From a virus, in IMG/VR virus record IMGVR_UViG_3300031837_000030, positions 1 to 43,713 of that record: a stretch of DNA of 43,713 nucleotides. One strand, given 5' to 3'. The first letter of the stretch is position 1. Each line of letters opens with the position of its first letter. Below, one piece after another: positions 8,990 through 16,670 of the stretch. A program made the position numbers and the translations under genes. The notes under the pieces are model-generated. The model was not told where the DNA came from. It ran no database searches and saw nothing but the letters and a program-made list of their open reading frames with translations.

Positions 8990-9128
8990 AGTCTCGCTTC
9001 ACAATCCCTAGAAATGTTTGGAGCGCAAACGCACATTGTTCTTTAGCGTACTCAGTGATAACCTGCTCATCACTTTTACGCTTCCCATCATCGAATTCAT
9101 CGAGAGCAAATTGGTATACGGGAGTCAT
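8976..9128 (-). CDS. Small coupled protein, 50 aa
   Basis: ATG 9128 overlaps the stop codon of the upstream 73-residue gene (ATGA). The product, MTPVYQFALDEFDDGKRK and on, is acidic then helical and ends at TGA 8976. The overlap on both sides with accepted genes is the main support. No family is recognised. Confidence 0.55.
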   Translation of the reverse strand: MTPVYQFALDEFDDGKRKSDEQVITEYAKEQCAFALQTFLGIVKRDFGCE

Positions 9129-9346
9129 TTCTTTTTCCTCATGCCCGCATAGCCTTTTGCAGCAACCGCATCACGCCTCGTCTGCGGGTCTTTGGAATCC
9201 AGCGCAGCGTCTATCCGCTTGGCTCCCAACTTCTCGTCCTGCGGAACGCCTAACTCAGCGTGAAGACGCCCCGGATGCGAAGTCCATGAACCCTTCGCTC
9301 CGAGGTCTACCGTCTTCGTTTTCTTCTTGTCGTAGAGGCCAGCCAT
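9125..9346 (-). CDS. Small basic phage protein, 73 aa
   Basis: A very basic (KKKTKTV at the N-terminus, GMRKKK at the C-terminus), lysine/arginine-rich small protein with a helical middle (AKRIDAALDSKDPQTRRDAVAAKG). Similar small basic proteins are common near the portal gene in podoviruses and may contact DNA or be minor head proteins. ATG 9346 lies just beyond the stop of the 190-residue structural gene, and its own stop overlaps the next start. Function is unknown. Confidence 0.65.
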   Translation of the reverse strand: MAGLYDKKKTKTVDLGAKGSWTSHPGRLHAELGVPQDEKLGAKRIDAALDSKDPQTRRDAVAAKGYAGMRKKK

Positions 9347-9358
9347 ACCGCCTCCGCT

Positions 9359-9931
9359 CTAATACAGAACGACGGTTGTACTCGCGTAAGCAGACGATGC
9401 AGCCGCCGAATAACTCAGCGCCCCAGTCAGTCCGCCCCAGTTGAGAATCGTCACTCGCGCAGAGAGGCTGTTGTAGCCCGTCACAAACGTGGTGAAATTC
9501 GCATTGGTCGTCAGACCCGCTGCCTGAAAGAACTTCGCATCACAAACAACCAGACCGCCGCCGTAGGCAGTTGCCGCTGTCGCCGCTTCCTGCAAGCCAA
9601 AGTCACCAGAGCGAACGAGGTCACCCTGACCATGGCCGAAGCTGAAGGCAGCAGTGATGATGCAGGTTCCGTAAATCGTCGGTGTGGGATTCGATACGCT
9701 GGTAGGCGTCACCGTCTCAATCGACGTCCCGCTGCCAATCGTAATCGGGATGCCAGCAACAGGCGACACAGCGCGACCATCAGGCGTGTACACCACACCC
9801 AGCGCCAGCGTGATCGCATAGGTTCCCGAATTCGGAGAGCCAGAGATGACCTGAAACGCAGGGGTTTCTGGGTTTACGCCGTAGGCATAGTTGAAAGCGT
9901 TGAATTCAGCGGAATACTTTGTGAGTGCCAT
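9359..9931 (-). CDS. Putative virion protein, 190 aa
   Basis: Ser/Thr/Gly/Ala-rich, likely all-beta, with no charge clusters. It starts MALTKYSAEF after an AGGAGAAAAC ribosome-binding site, the same sequence as upstream of the 183-residue structural gene at 716-1267, which suggests a comparable high expression level. The composition fits a capsid decoration protein or head fibre. It has two isolated cysteines. It lies between a His-rich gene and small genes upstream of the portal. Family not recognised. Confidence 0.68.
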   Translation of the reverse strand: MALTKYSAEFNAFNYAYGVNPETPAFQVISGSPNSGTYAITLALGVVYTPDGRAVSPVAGIPITIGSGTSIETVTPTSVSNPTPTIYGTCIITAAFSFGHGQGDLVRSGDFGLQEAATAATAYGGGLVVCDAKFFQAAGLTTNANFTTFVTGYNSLSARVTILNWGGLTGALSYSAAASSAYASTTVVLY

Positions 9932-9943
9932 GTTTTCTCCTGT

Positions 9944-10393
9944 TTACTGCATTCCGCCCATAGGCGTTGACTCTTCTGCGTGCTGCGGCTTGTCTTCCGA
10001 ACCCTCTTCGCCGCCCATGAAAGACTTTAGCCCTTCGCCCATATCTTCAGGCGAGTCATGCTCCTGCGTCTCTTCGTGCGTGCCGTCTTCATGGATGCCG
10101 TGCGTGTGGCCCGTAAATCCGTCATGCTTGGCATGGTGATGCTTCGACTCAGGCTCGTGCTCGTGGGCGATATGCGTGGTCATGTGGAGCAGGTCGGGAT
10201 GCTGTTCTTCCTGACCGTCCTTCATGGTGTGGTAAGTGCCGTCGCCGTGGTCGTGAATCTCCATCGGCGCACCAGACTCTTCGCGTTCACCCTCAGGCTT
10301 GGCTTCAGCAGGTTGGCGCATCTTCGACATCCCGTCCTGCATCGACTTCATGCCGCCGCCCGGACTCATCAGCTTATTCAATCCCATCGCCAT
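9944..10393 (-). CDS. Histidine-rich acidic protein, 149 aa
   Basis: I count 18 histidines, 17 of them between residues 47 and 115, often alternating with Asp/Glu (HDHGDGTYH, HIAHEHEPESKHHH, HTHGIHEDGTHEE). The flanks are Met/Gly-rich (MSPGGGMKSM, TPMGGM). No fold is expected; such sequences can bind Zn, Ni or Cu, or act as disordered scaffolds. Starts at ATG 10393, overlapping the upstream stop by one base. Its position between terminase and portal suggests a virion or assembly role. The metal-binding idea is inference from composition. Confidence 0.72.
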   Translation of the reverse strand: MAMGLNKLMSPGGGMKSMQDGMSKMRQPAEAKPEGEREESGAPMEIHDHGDGTYHTMKDGQEEQHPDLLHMTTHIAHEHEPESKHHHAKHDGFTGHTHGIHEDGTHEETQEHDSPEDMGEGLKSFMGGEEGSEDKPQHAEESTPMGGMQ

Positions 10394-10821
10394 TAGTGGG
10401 CCTCCGCGATAGTGAGTGCCTTTTCAGCATCTTCGTACGTGAGGAAGTCACCATAGTTCACGCCGTCCTTGTCGAGCGAGAACAGGTTTTCTCCGCGAGG
10501 CGTGATGGTGAATCCGTTGCCAGTGACCAGCGCAGCGGAATCAGGTACAGGCGCGTCCTGTGGAGGGATGATGGGCGTGAACTTAGCCGCATCGGGATTG
10601 GCTGACTGGCTCACATACTCCGCGCCAATGCCGTAGGGGTCGCCCTCGCCAGCAAAGCCAGTATCCCAGAATTCGTTGTAGGACGAGCCGCCGTCACAAT
10701 GCTGCGGAGTGCCGCGCAGATGGTCGGGTGTGGCTTCGGTGTCGGGCAATCCCAAGCACTTGCGTTCCGCGTGGCCGTCAGTCTTCACAGACCCCGGATT
10801 CATCTCTTCAAAGGTTGCCAT
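10393..10821 (-). CDS. Hypothetical protein, 142 aa
   Basis: An acidic, soluble, probably small alpha/beta protein: MATFEEMNPGSVKTDGHAE, a Cys pair in the first third, and a C-terminal segment GNGFTITPRGENLFSLDKDGVNYG that reads like a beta-hairpin domain. TAATG overlaps link it to both neighbours (start 10821, stop 10393), so it belongs to the terminase-portal operon. No family is recognised. Confidence 0.65.
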   Translation of the reverse strand: MATFEEMNPGSVKTDGHAERKCLGLPDTEATPDHLRGTPQHCDGGSSYNEFWDTGFAGEGDPYGIGAEYVSQSANPDAAKFTPIIPPQDAPVPDSAALVTGNGFTITPRGENLFSLDKDGVNYGDFLTYEDAEKALTIAEAH

Positions 10822-11153
10822 TAGTTCTCCTGTGACTTCTCGCGCTTCATCTGCTCTGCGTTCACTTGCTGCTCAAAGAGTCTCCGCACGTCGCCAGAGT
10901 TCTTTGCGTGAATAATACCATCATCCGGCTTAGCAGCTTGCACGCGGAGTTTTTCAACAAGGGCATCGTATCGAGCCTGAATCTTTTCGGAACGTTCCTT
11001 CCATTGCTCGCACTTTTCGTCCTGAGTAGCCATTGCACCGGTAGCTTCACGCAGAATAGTGCTGTTTTCATCGCGCACACTCACCCACCGAAAGGCGCAA
11101 TATCCACAGCAAACCCAGCCGATAATCGCCGCTATTACTGCCGCCCAGACCAT
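10821..11153 (-). CDS. Membrane-anchored coiled-coil protein, 110 aa
   Basis: The N-terminal MVWAAVIAAIIGWVCCGYCAF is a transmembrane helix. It is followed by a charged helical domain (residues about 45-110) with heptad-like spacing. This topology matches inner-membrane spanin subunits, but its position next to terminase rather than the lysis genes argues for caution. It overlaps the terminase gene by 19 bases. A lysis, exclusion or assembly role cannot be separated from sequence alone. Confidence 0.65.
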   Translation of the reverse strand: MVWAAVIAAIIGWVCCGYCAFRWVSVRDENSTILREATGAMATQDEKCEQWKERSEKIQARYDALVEKLRVQAAKPDDGIIHAKNSGDVRRLFEQQVNAEQMKREKSQEN

Positions 11154-12784
11154 GCGCTTCCCCTCCGTCGCTTATTCTCTGCTTCCCATCGCAATACAGC
11201 CATGCCCTTCGTGTGCATCGGCTTGTCGCCAAGGCTATCATAAAACTCCTGCGCCCTCACCGACAAAGGCGCTTGCATATTTGCCGTGTGCATTGAGTAT
11301 GCCCAATAGCGCAGGAAATCACCCACATCGTCAGCCTTGGTCGGCTGCTTCCAAACGTCCTCAGCCCGGCCCGGATGCTTAGTATCTCGAATGAGCATCG
11401 GAACGGCTTCGATAGTGTCGGTGCATCGTGAAGAAATAAATAGCAAAGGGGTCTTCAAAGAGTAACCCCCTGCCTCTTTGTCAAAATCATCATCAGTGCG
11501 CGTCGGAGCCATCTTTCCCGCAAGCACATCTGCCGTCTTCTTCATCATGGCGTACAGAAACCGCCACCCACCTATACGCCCATTCGCCGCTTGTTCTGCC
11601 CACGGCAACCCAGCCAACCGCAACTCTTGATTGATGGTGTCTGCCGTACTGTGCCCTTTGGAGTCCTTTTCCCACGCGTCCACAGAGAGAAAATACCGCT
11701 TCATCTGCTTGCGCTCGTTCTCGTCCATCATGCCGACCAACTGACGGATTAGTTCACCCTGCTCAGTCTCCTGCACTACATGGTCACGGCACAGCACCCA
11801 GACCTCCACAGGCTCATCTATGACAACGCCGAAGACTTCGTGGAATTGCTTGGGAGCGACCTTTCCCCCTGTACCCCATCCACACGCCGCGTGATGCACA
11901 AATCCATCATCGTGACCTGCCCATCTAGGCCACCACGGTTGCACCAACTTGGCCTCTTGCTGGGCCGTCAGTATCAGCTTCGATTCATCCCACACACCCG
12001 CGAAATACTGCCCTGCGAAGCTATCGAACGAACCGAGAAGATGGCCGGCGCGTAGGCTCTGCGGTAGCGCATTGAGTTTTCGTCCCTCCGCCGTTCTATC
12101 TACGAATAGCTCGAATCGTTCTTCGCTGCTCATCGCGTAGAACTGCTTTGCGGTCAATCCCAACCCACTGAACCATACGAAATTGTCCCACCCAAACATA
12201 TGCACAAACTCATAGTCGGTTGGTCGTTCTCCGCCATGAAAGCGTCTCTGCGCAAACACCCGTCTCAGGAACTCAGTACCCACACCGCCAGGATTGAAGA
12301 ACAGCGCCGTTTTGCACTCACCCAAAGCTGTATCAGGCCAGCGGTTGCAGGTGTGCATAATCTGCAACTCGTACTCGCTGAACTGCTCGGCTTGGTCTAC
12401 AAATAGGTCGTAATACTGCACGCCCCAGAACTTGCGATCAACTTCCTGCTGATTCTCTGCATAAGCAAACACAATGCGAGAACCATTGGGCAATCGAAAC
12501 TCATGGTCGCCAGCTCTCCAGTAATCACGCAGTTCAGGCCACTCGCGCATGAATTCGTCCACATGGTTTCGCTTGACCTCATCCCAGACTCTTCGAACAA
12601 TGCAGCCATCCGTGCCGGGGCGGTTCTGCCTGCGGTCGAGCATGATACGTCGGATAGCAGCGCTCTTGCCACCTGCGCGACTTCCGCCACCACCAATCCA
12701 AGTTGCTGCATCAGGCCCGGTTTTGTAGATGAGCTTGCCAAGTTCGAGTTGCTTGGGTTGGAGACGTAGCTCGATAGGCTTCAT
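11135..12784 (-). CDS. terL: Terminase large subunit (packaging ATPase/nuclease), 549 aa
   Basis: The motor cuts concatemeric DNA and pumps it into the prohead through the portal. The start chosen is ATG 12784 (MKPIELRLQPKQ); a longer frame to 12991 lies inside the upstream gene and is basic nonsense. Walker A is GSRAGGKS at residues 34-41 and Walker B is YDLFVDQAEQ around residues 125-134. The usual DE pair reads DQ, with Glu two residues later. The C-terminal half carries RNase H-like nuclease features: an Asp in FLSVDAWEKDSKG and acidic residues near DDVGDFLRYW. The small terminase lies upstream and the portal downstream. Confidence 0.9.
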   Translation of the reverse strand: MKPIELRLQPKQLELGKLIYKTGPDAATWIGGGGSRAGGKSAAIRRIMLDRRQNRPGTDGCIVRRVWDEVKRNHVDEFMREWPELRDYWRAGDHEFRLPNGSRIVFAYAENQQEVDRKFWGVQYYDLFVDQAEQFSEYELQIMHTCNRWPDTALGECKTALFFNPGGVGTEFLRRVFAQRRFHGGERPTDYEFVHMFGWDNFVWFSGLGLTAKQFYAMSSEERFELFVDRTAEGRKLNALPQSLRAGHLLGSFDSFAGQYFAGVWDESKLILTAQQEAKLVQPWWPRWAGHDDGFVHHAACGWGTGGKVAPKQFHEVFGVVIDEPVEVWVLCRDHVVQETEQGELIRQLVGMMDENERKQMKRYFLSVDAWEKDSKGHSTADTINQELRLAGLPWAEQAANGRIGGWRFLYAMMKKTADVLAGKMAPTRTDDDFDKEAGGYSLKTPLLFISSRCTDTIEAVPMLIRDTKHPGRAEDVWKQPTKADDVGDFLRYWAYSMHTANMQAPLSVRAQEFYDSLGDKPMHTKGMAVLRWEAENKRRRGSAWSGRQ

Positions 12785-12800
12785 AGCTGCGGGGAGGGAG

Positions 12801-13241
12801 TCATTTCGGTTCAGGTGAGGCCGCTTGTAACAGCTTCTCAAGCGTAGAAGCGGCGTAGCAGTAGAAGCTAGTGGGTGTGCGCGGATAGTATTGCAGAACC
12901 CAGAGAGAATCAAGCCGGATGCACTCTGCCTTCTCTTCCTCTGAGATGTCAGCGAACTGCGTTTGAGGGTCGCCGTGGTCATGGTTCTCAAACCACTTCT
13001 CTACTGTGGAGAAATCGCCCTTGTGCGGGTTGTGTTCAAGGTATAGACCGCCCTCAGCCGGAAGCTGTGTCAGCAACGCTGATGCGCGGTACATCTCCAG
13101 GAGTTTGTCGTAGTCAGAGGCGCGCACCCAACCGCCGTCATCTGCTACCACAAAGGCGCACTCATCGTTGGTCACGTCCTTGCCATAGATGCTGACATAC
13201 CGCTCTACTGCTTCAGGGTCGAACTCAAGGGGTGCGCTCAT
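12801..13241 (-). CDS. Hypothetical protein, 146 aa
   Basis: An acidic soluble protein starting MSAPLEFDPEAVERYVS. The first 65 residues (FVVADDGGWVRASDYDKLLEMYRA) look like the small YDxLLxxxR tails seen in many phage accessory proteins; the remainder is unrecognised. ATGA overlaps the stop of the zinc-ribbon gene (13238-13241) and terminase follows 16 bases later, so it belongs to the packaging operon. Function unknown. Confidence 0.65.
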   Translation of the reverse strand: MSAPLEFDPEAVERYVSIYGKDVTNDECAFVVADDGGWVRASDYDKLLEMYRASALLTQLPAEGGLYLEHNPHKGDFSTVEKWFENHDHGDPQTQFADISEEEKAECIRLDSLWVLQYYPRTPTSFYCYAASTLEKLLQAASPEPK

Positions 13242-13711
13242 CTTGCCAGCCTCCAGTTTCCATGCTGAATCTTACCGCTATGTGGAGCTTTTCCGCAGGT
13301 GTAGTGTTCGCCAGTCTGCTCATCATGCTCGCTCAGAAAGCCGCAGACCGCAGTTGTTTCTGCACCCGTAACAGTCGCCCCTTCGGGCAAGTTGAAGCCG
13401 TGGTCATTAGGTTTCGCCATGATGCCAGAGACAAGCGCCTCAAGGTCAGGCTTGCCAATCCTCATCTCTGAGCCAGCGACGGGCGGGTGAGCTTCTGGAC
13501 GGATAGTTATCACGCCCTCAGCGGGAACAGAAATAGTGGTGAAGGTTCTCGTTTCGTCAGTCGCTGCAACCTTGCCCGTAAAGCTGATTTTGGTGTGCCA
13601 AGAACGGCTCTTACACTTCGAGCATTGCGCTGGAGGGTCGATACCAACTGCGAGCCAAGTATGACCGCACGTTACAACCTCACAACGCCAAGCCCAAACC
13701 TGCAATCTCAT
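13238..13711 (-). CDS. Zinc-ribbon protein, 157 aa
   Basis: The N-terminus (WRCEVVTCGHTWLAVG, then CSKCKSRSWH) is a zinc ribbon like those of small nucleic-acid-binding proteins. A beta-rich stretch follows, and a second Cys/His group appears in CGFLSEHDEQTGEHYTCGK. The start ATG 13711 has no evident Shine-Dalgarno sequence, but a 5-bp hairpin (13722-13739) lies just upstream. The gene lies between a structural-type gene and terminase. A DNA- or RNA-binding accessory role is inferred. Confidence 0.65.
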   Translation of the reverse strand: MRLQVWAWRCEVVTCGHTWLAVGIDPPAQCSKCKSRSWHTKISFTGKVAATDETRTFTTISVPAEGVITIRPEAHPPVAGSEMRIGKPDLEALVSGIMAKPNDHGFNLPEGATVTGAETTAVCGFLSEHDEQTGEHYTCGKAPHSGKIQHGNWRLAR

Positions 13712-13748
13712 GTGTTCTATTGTCTCATAAATGCGAGACGTTGGAACA

Positions 13749-14105
13749 CTAACTCACATGAGCAATAACAGAACCCGGCCCTGCGCCTGCCGCCACAGCC
13801 CAGTAGTACGCATAGCCCAGCGTGTCCTGATAGCTTGTGCCAGCAGTAGGCGTGCCCAGAGATACGCCGTTCTGCGGCGCTCCAGAGCTTCCACCCGTAG
13901 GCGGCGTATTCGAGCCGTAGATCGTTGCCCCAATGCCCACGCACTGAAACGTGATGCTCCTACGCGCAACAGCACCCGAATCAAGCGGCGCAATCACACG
14001 CGAAATCGACCCCATTGCAATCGTGTCCGTCGCTGAAAACAAAGGCGTTGTCGTGCCCGAAGAGACTTGAATCGTAAGCGGCCCGTAAGGGTTGAAGAGT
14101 GGCAT
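13749..14105 (-). CDS. Small Gly/Ser/Thr-rich protein, 118 aa
   Basis: Starts MPLFNPYGPLTIQVSS and is rich in Gly, Ala, Ser and Thr with no charge clusters, so it reads like a small all-beta virion protein. It lies 23 bases after the small terminase gene. The segment GSNTPPTGGSSGAPQNG is a flexible loop. One cysteine. A minor structural or decoration protein is possible; no family recognised. Confidence 0.6.
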   Translation of the reverse strand: MPLFNPYGPLTIQVSSGTTTPLFSATDTIAMGSISRVIAPLDSGAVARRSITFQCVGIGATIYGSNTPPTGGSSGAPQNGVSLGTPTAGTSYQDTLGYAYYWAVAAGAGPGSVIAHVS

Positions 14106-14128
14106 GGAATCACCTCAAAGCGATGCTA

Positions 14129-14596
14129 TCACGACTCTAAAATTGACTTCGTAACAAACTGTATCGGCCCGCCATCCTTGCCGGCGTGGTTCAGGTCGAG
14201 ACGCTCCCCGTATTTCTTGGGGTTTAGCTGCCCAGCCCGCTTCATAAGCGTCTGGACGATGAGCTTGGAGCGCTCCACGTTGTCCCCGGTCTTCTCCTGC
14301 GTGCCCCACTCTTGTGTAGTGGTCACAAGCCCGACGCGGCCCGTATGTGCCTCATTTACAGCAGCATCCGCGTAGGTGTCAGCAGAAAGCACTCGTGCGC
14401 GCGCGGAACTCTCCGCAAATGCCTCGTTACTTTTCATCCAACGGTAAACAGTTGTGAGGCCAGGAGTTCCTTCCCATTCCGGTTCGGCCCTCATCGTGTC
14501 CAGAACATGCTCCAAACCCATTCTTGATTCCACCAAACGCTCACAGATTTCGTCTGCTATCTGTTGGTCGAAAGGGATTGAGGGTCTGCCAGCCAT
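14129..14596 (-). CDS. terS: Terminase small subunit, 155 aa
   Basis: Small terminases recognise the packaging site and regulate the large subunit. The start MAGRPSIPFDQQIADEICERL (ATG 14596) is typical of the family, followed by a helix-turn-helix segment with GLTTVYRWMKSNEAFAESSARAR and the common end LNPKKYGERLDL. Upstream sequence to 14734 is in frame but not convincing. No strong Shine-Dalgarno sequence precedes the start. Terminase large lies about 1.3 kb further on, separated by three small genes, which is looser than the usual adjacent arrangement. Confidence 0.85.
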   Translation of the reverse strand: MAGRPSIPFDQQIADEICERLVESRMGLEHVLDTMRAEPEWEGTPGLTTVYRWMKSNEAFAESSARARVLSADTYADAAVNEAHTGRVGLVTTTQEWGTQEKTGDNVERSKLIVQTLMKRAGQLNPKKYGERLDLNHAGKDGGPIQFVTKSILES

Positions 14597-14690
14597 AGGG
14601 GGTAAGGATATCAGACAGCCACGAGAAAATAAAGGGCAATAATTGACTTGGCTAACCCAGCGGAACAGGAGAGCTGTGACTTCAGTGGTT

Positions 14691-14987
14691 TTAGGGCTTT
14701 TTGGCGAGAACGTATGTATTAACGGCCCAGCCAATGATCGTGCCCGCAGTTATGCACACGCCTATTACCCAGCGAAAGGCAACCTTGTATCCATGCACTT
14801 CTTCGCTAAGTTTCGTCACCTTATCTCGTAGGTCTTTGGCCTCACCTTTAAGGTGAGCAACGGCCTCCATCAGACCACCAATCTTGTGCGCAGTATCTAG
14901 ATTGTGTTCGATAGGCGGAGATGGAGACCTGACTGGAAAATCTTCAGGGGTGACAAACTCTCGATAGGGCTGGCGATGTTCAGGCAT
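14691..14987 (-). CDS. Coiled-coil protein with C-terminal membrane anchor, 98 aa
   Basis: Residues 30-65 (KIGGLMEAVAHLKGEAKDL and on) form a coiled coil. Residues about 72-93 (WVIGVCITAGTIIGWAVNTY) form a single C-terminal transmembrane helix. This is the layout of XhlA-like phage membrane proteins, which assist lysis, and the 78-residue gene at 31738-31974 has the same layout. Here it sits upstream of terminase, far from the endolysin. It starts at 14987, overlapping the stop of the upstream gene. Lysis or exclusion role inferred, uncertain. Confidence 0.65.
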   Translation of the reverse strand: MPEHRQPYREFVTPEDFPVRSPSPPIEHNLDTAHKIGGLMEAVAHLKGEAKDLRDKVTKLSEEVHGYKVAFRWVIGVCITAGTIIGWAVNTYVLAKKP

Positions 14988-15246
14988 TCACTGGAGGCTG
15001 CGCGGCTAACCACTCCCACACTTCGGGCTTCGCCACACCGAAATATCCCTTCACCGGCACGACGAAAAAGGTTTGCGGGCTGGAGATTCCGAGGCTATCC
15101 GACATCTCTTTGCTGGTGATACTAGTGGATCTAATGAGCCACTTTCCCGCTTCGATCTTGAGTGATTGTGTAGGGAATTTTTGCGCAACCGCAGCGTCAA
15201 CCGCTTCCGTGCTGCCATTTAGCGAAATCAATAAATACGTTGCCAT
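14980..15246 (-). CDS. Small ferredoxin-like protein, possibly SinR/Cas2-like
   Basis: The 88-residue product starts MATYLLISLNGSTEAVD and has alternating strands and helices: a hydrophobic first strand, a helix, a KWLIRST strand, a helix in SKEMSDSLGI, an FFVVPVKGYFG strand, then a helix ending EVWEWLAAQ. This pattern and spacing resemble small SinR/Cas2-like ferredoxin folds that occur in phages. There are no obvious nuclease residues. ATG 15246 is chosen over 15264. A possible minus-strand promoter (TTGCGC, 18 bases, TATGGT) lies upstream inside the opposing P63C ORF. Function unknown. Confidence 0.55.
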   Translation of the reverse strand: MATYLLISLNGSTEAVDAAVAQKFPTQSLKIEAGKWLIRSTSITSKEMSDSLGISSPQTFFVVPVKGYFGVAKPEVWEWLAAQPPVNA

Positions 15247-15650
15247 CTGTCCTGAACTTACCATACTGGTTTTGGAATGATGAGCGCAAGACAGCGGTTA
15301 TCAGTCAGCGTGGCATGGGAGAGGCGCTGGGGATGAGCACACAGAGCGGAGGACGATTCCCGCGATTCATCAACGGCAAGGCCATCGCTAAATACATCGG
15401 TCCCGAACTCAAGGAAAAACTCGATAAACCCCTTGTTTTTCAGGCATCCGCATCGGTCCCGAACTTGGGTATGACGCTAGAAAAAGTACATGGGTTCGAC
15501 GTTACGCTCTTGATCGAAGTGTGTGAGTGTGCAGAGAAGGCCGTCGAAGTCGCCAGCAAGAGCCTTTGCCACTCTCGATTCCGGCGATTGCTGCATCGAG
15601 ACCTAACTTCCATCGCGTCCCATCAGCATTTAGGCCTCCGACAAAACTGA
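15240..15650 (+). pseudogene. P63C-domain protein fragment, opposite to the late operon
   Basis: Residues about 18-100 match the start of the phage P63C family: AVISQRGMGEALGMS, GGRFPRFINGKAIAKYI, PELKEKLDKPLVF, then [17 protein letters not shown]. Full proteins of this family are usually much longer; here the homology ends near residue 105 and the remaining residues look random. The only start upstream is TTG 15240 with no clear ribosome-binding site. It fills a 360-base gap in the leftward operon and overlaps genes on both sides. It is most likely the remnant of a gene whose C-terminal part was lost. Confidence 0.5.
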
Positions 15651-15934
15651 TTCGGGGGTGGAGGTGCAAAAGTCAGTTTTTCCAGCACCGCAACCTGTTT
15701 TTTCAACGAGGCAATTTTCTTGTCTCGACGCTTGATTGCATCAGTAACGGCGTCCGCGCGGTTACGGAATGTGGACGACTTCGATTGAAGGCCGTCAAGA
15801 GGCTCATCCCTTTCAGGGTTGTAATATTCCACGCCATCATACGAAGTCCACAGGGTAGCGCGGCTCTCCATGATGCCATTGGTTAGAGCGTACTTGCTAG
15901 ACCAAATCATAAATATCTCAGGTGTCTCACTCAT
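15623..15934 (-). CDS. Hypothetical protein with C-terminal coiled coil, 103 aa
   Basis: Starts [21 protein letters not shown]. The N-terminal half ([20 protein letters not shown]) is a small beta-rich domain found in short phage proteins. Residues 55-90 ([22 protein letters not shown]) are a coiled coil. The last residues ([13 protein letters not shown]) lie opposite the end of the P63C fragment and may not be original. Function unknown. Confidence 0.6.
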   Translation of the reverse strand: MSETPEIFMIWSSKYALTNGIMESRATLWTSYDGVEYYNPERDEPLDGLQSKSSTFRNRADAVTDAIKRRDKKIASLKKQVAVLEKLTFAPPPPNQFCRRPKC

Positions 15935-15955
15935 TTTCTACTCCATCCTCGCTAG

Positions 15956-16285
15956 TCAGGCGGCTAATTCCCAAAATCCCGCATAGTAATTGCGGGCGTG
16001 GGCGTATCCATCAGGAAGCACGCACCACAACATGCCAGTTCCTAACACCTTGCAGAGTGTACCCATATCTCCGCTTTTCTTCCGTAGGGTGATGTTAGAT
16101 TCGTGCGCGTGTTGTGAAAGTCGAACCCTAACTCCGTTGACGCGCTTGATTTGCGCGTTTACAAGGAATACCTCAGCTTCCCGCGCAGGCTTCTCTACTT
16201 CGAGATATCGCTTCCATGAGGCCGCGTTAGCCTGTCTCGTGCGGACACCCTTACGTGCTGCTTTCTGTCGCTTAGTGAGTTTCAT
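15956..16285 (-). CDS. Hypothetical basic protein, 109 aa
   Basis: A strongly basic N-terminus (KLTKRQKAARKGVRTRQ) precedes a helix and a small beta domain ending in YAHARNYYAGFWELAA. The basic arm could bind nucleic acid. Start ATG 16285 overlaps the stop of the Ead-like gene, so the two are translated together. No family recognised. Confidence 0.6.
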   Translation of the reverse strand: MKLTKRQKAARKGVRTRQANAASWKRYLEVEKPAREAEVFLVNAQIKRVNGVRVRLSQHAHESNITLRKKSGDMGTLCKVLGTGMLWCVLPDGYAHARNYYAGFWELAA

Positions 16286-16554
16286 TTCGCCTCCAACTGC
16301 TTCTCTAACTCCGCAATCCTGTCAAGCAGTTTGATTACAGTTTCTGGGGATGCCGCTGCGGTGTAGGCCGCGAGTGCTTTGCGTTTCACTTGAAGCGGGT
16401 CTTGGTCGCGCGGAATGAACTGCTGCGCTTGTATTATGCAGCGCCATTCATCGCCAATCTTAGCCTCTATCTCGAATCCTGCACCGACTACAGACACTTC
16501 CCATAAACCTTCAGGGGCCTTGCTTGCCAGCGCTCTCAGCTCATCATTGGTCAT
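16282..16554 (-). CDS. Ead/Ea22-like phage protein, 90 aa
   Basis: ATG 16554 (MTNDELRALASKAPEGLWEV) has GAGAGGAA just upstream; the longer frame to 16602 is not needed. The N-terminal ALASKAPEGLW and the end AASPETVIKLLDRIAELEKQL are the two hallmark segments of Ead/Ea22-like proteins, small accessory proteins of lambdoid-type phages. Their biochemical role is not established. It starts within the end of a 31-residue ORF and overlaps the next gene by ATGA. Confidence 0.75.
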   Translation of the reverse strand: MTNDELRALASKAPEGLWEVSVVGAGFEIEAKIGDEWRCIIQAQQFIPRDQDPLQVKRKALAAYTAAASPETVIKLLDRIAELEKQLEAK

Positions 16555-16639
16555 TGGGTTTCCTCTCGGCCAGAAATTCTTTGATTCCACTCGACAGCGC
16601 ATATTTACTGGACAATACAGTCAGAACCGCATCGCTCAT
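16544..16639 (-). CDS. Possible micro-protein, 31 aa
   Basis: ATG 16639 follows a good ribosome-binding site (AGGAG, six bases away). The product MSDAVLTVLSSKYALSSGI and on ends at TGA 16544, overlapping the start of the Ead-like gene by 11 bases. It repeats the motif SSKYALS/T seen in the 103-residue protein at 15623-15934 ([10 protein letters not shown]), which suggests a truncated copy of the same small domain. Could also act as a translational leader. Confidence 0.45.
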   Translation of the reverse strand: MSDAVLTVLSSKYALSSGIKEFLAERKPNDQ

Positions 16640-16670
16640 TCGTCTCCTGCTTTCTGGCTCTCGCCCTTGC

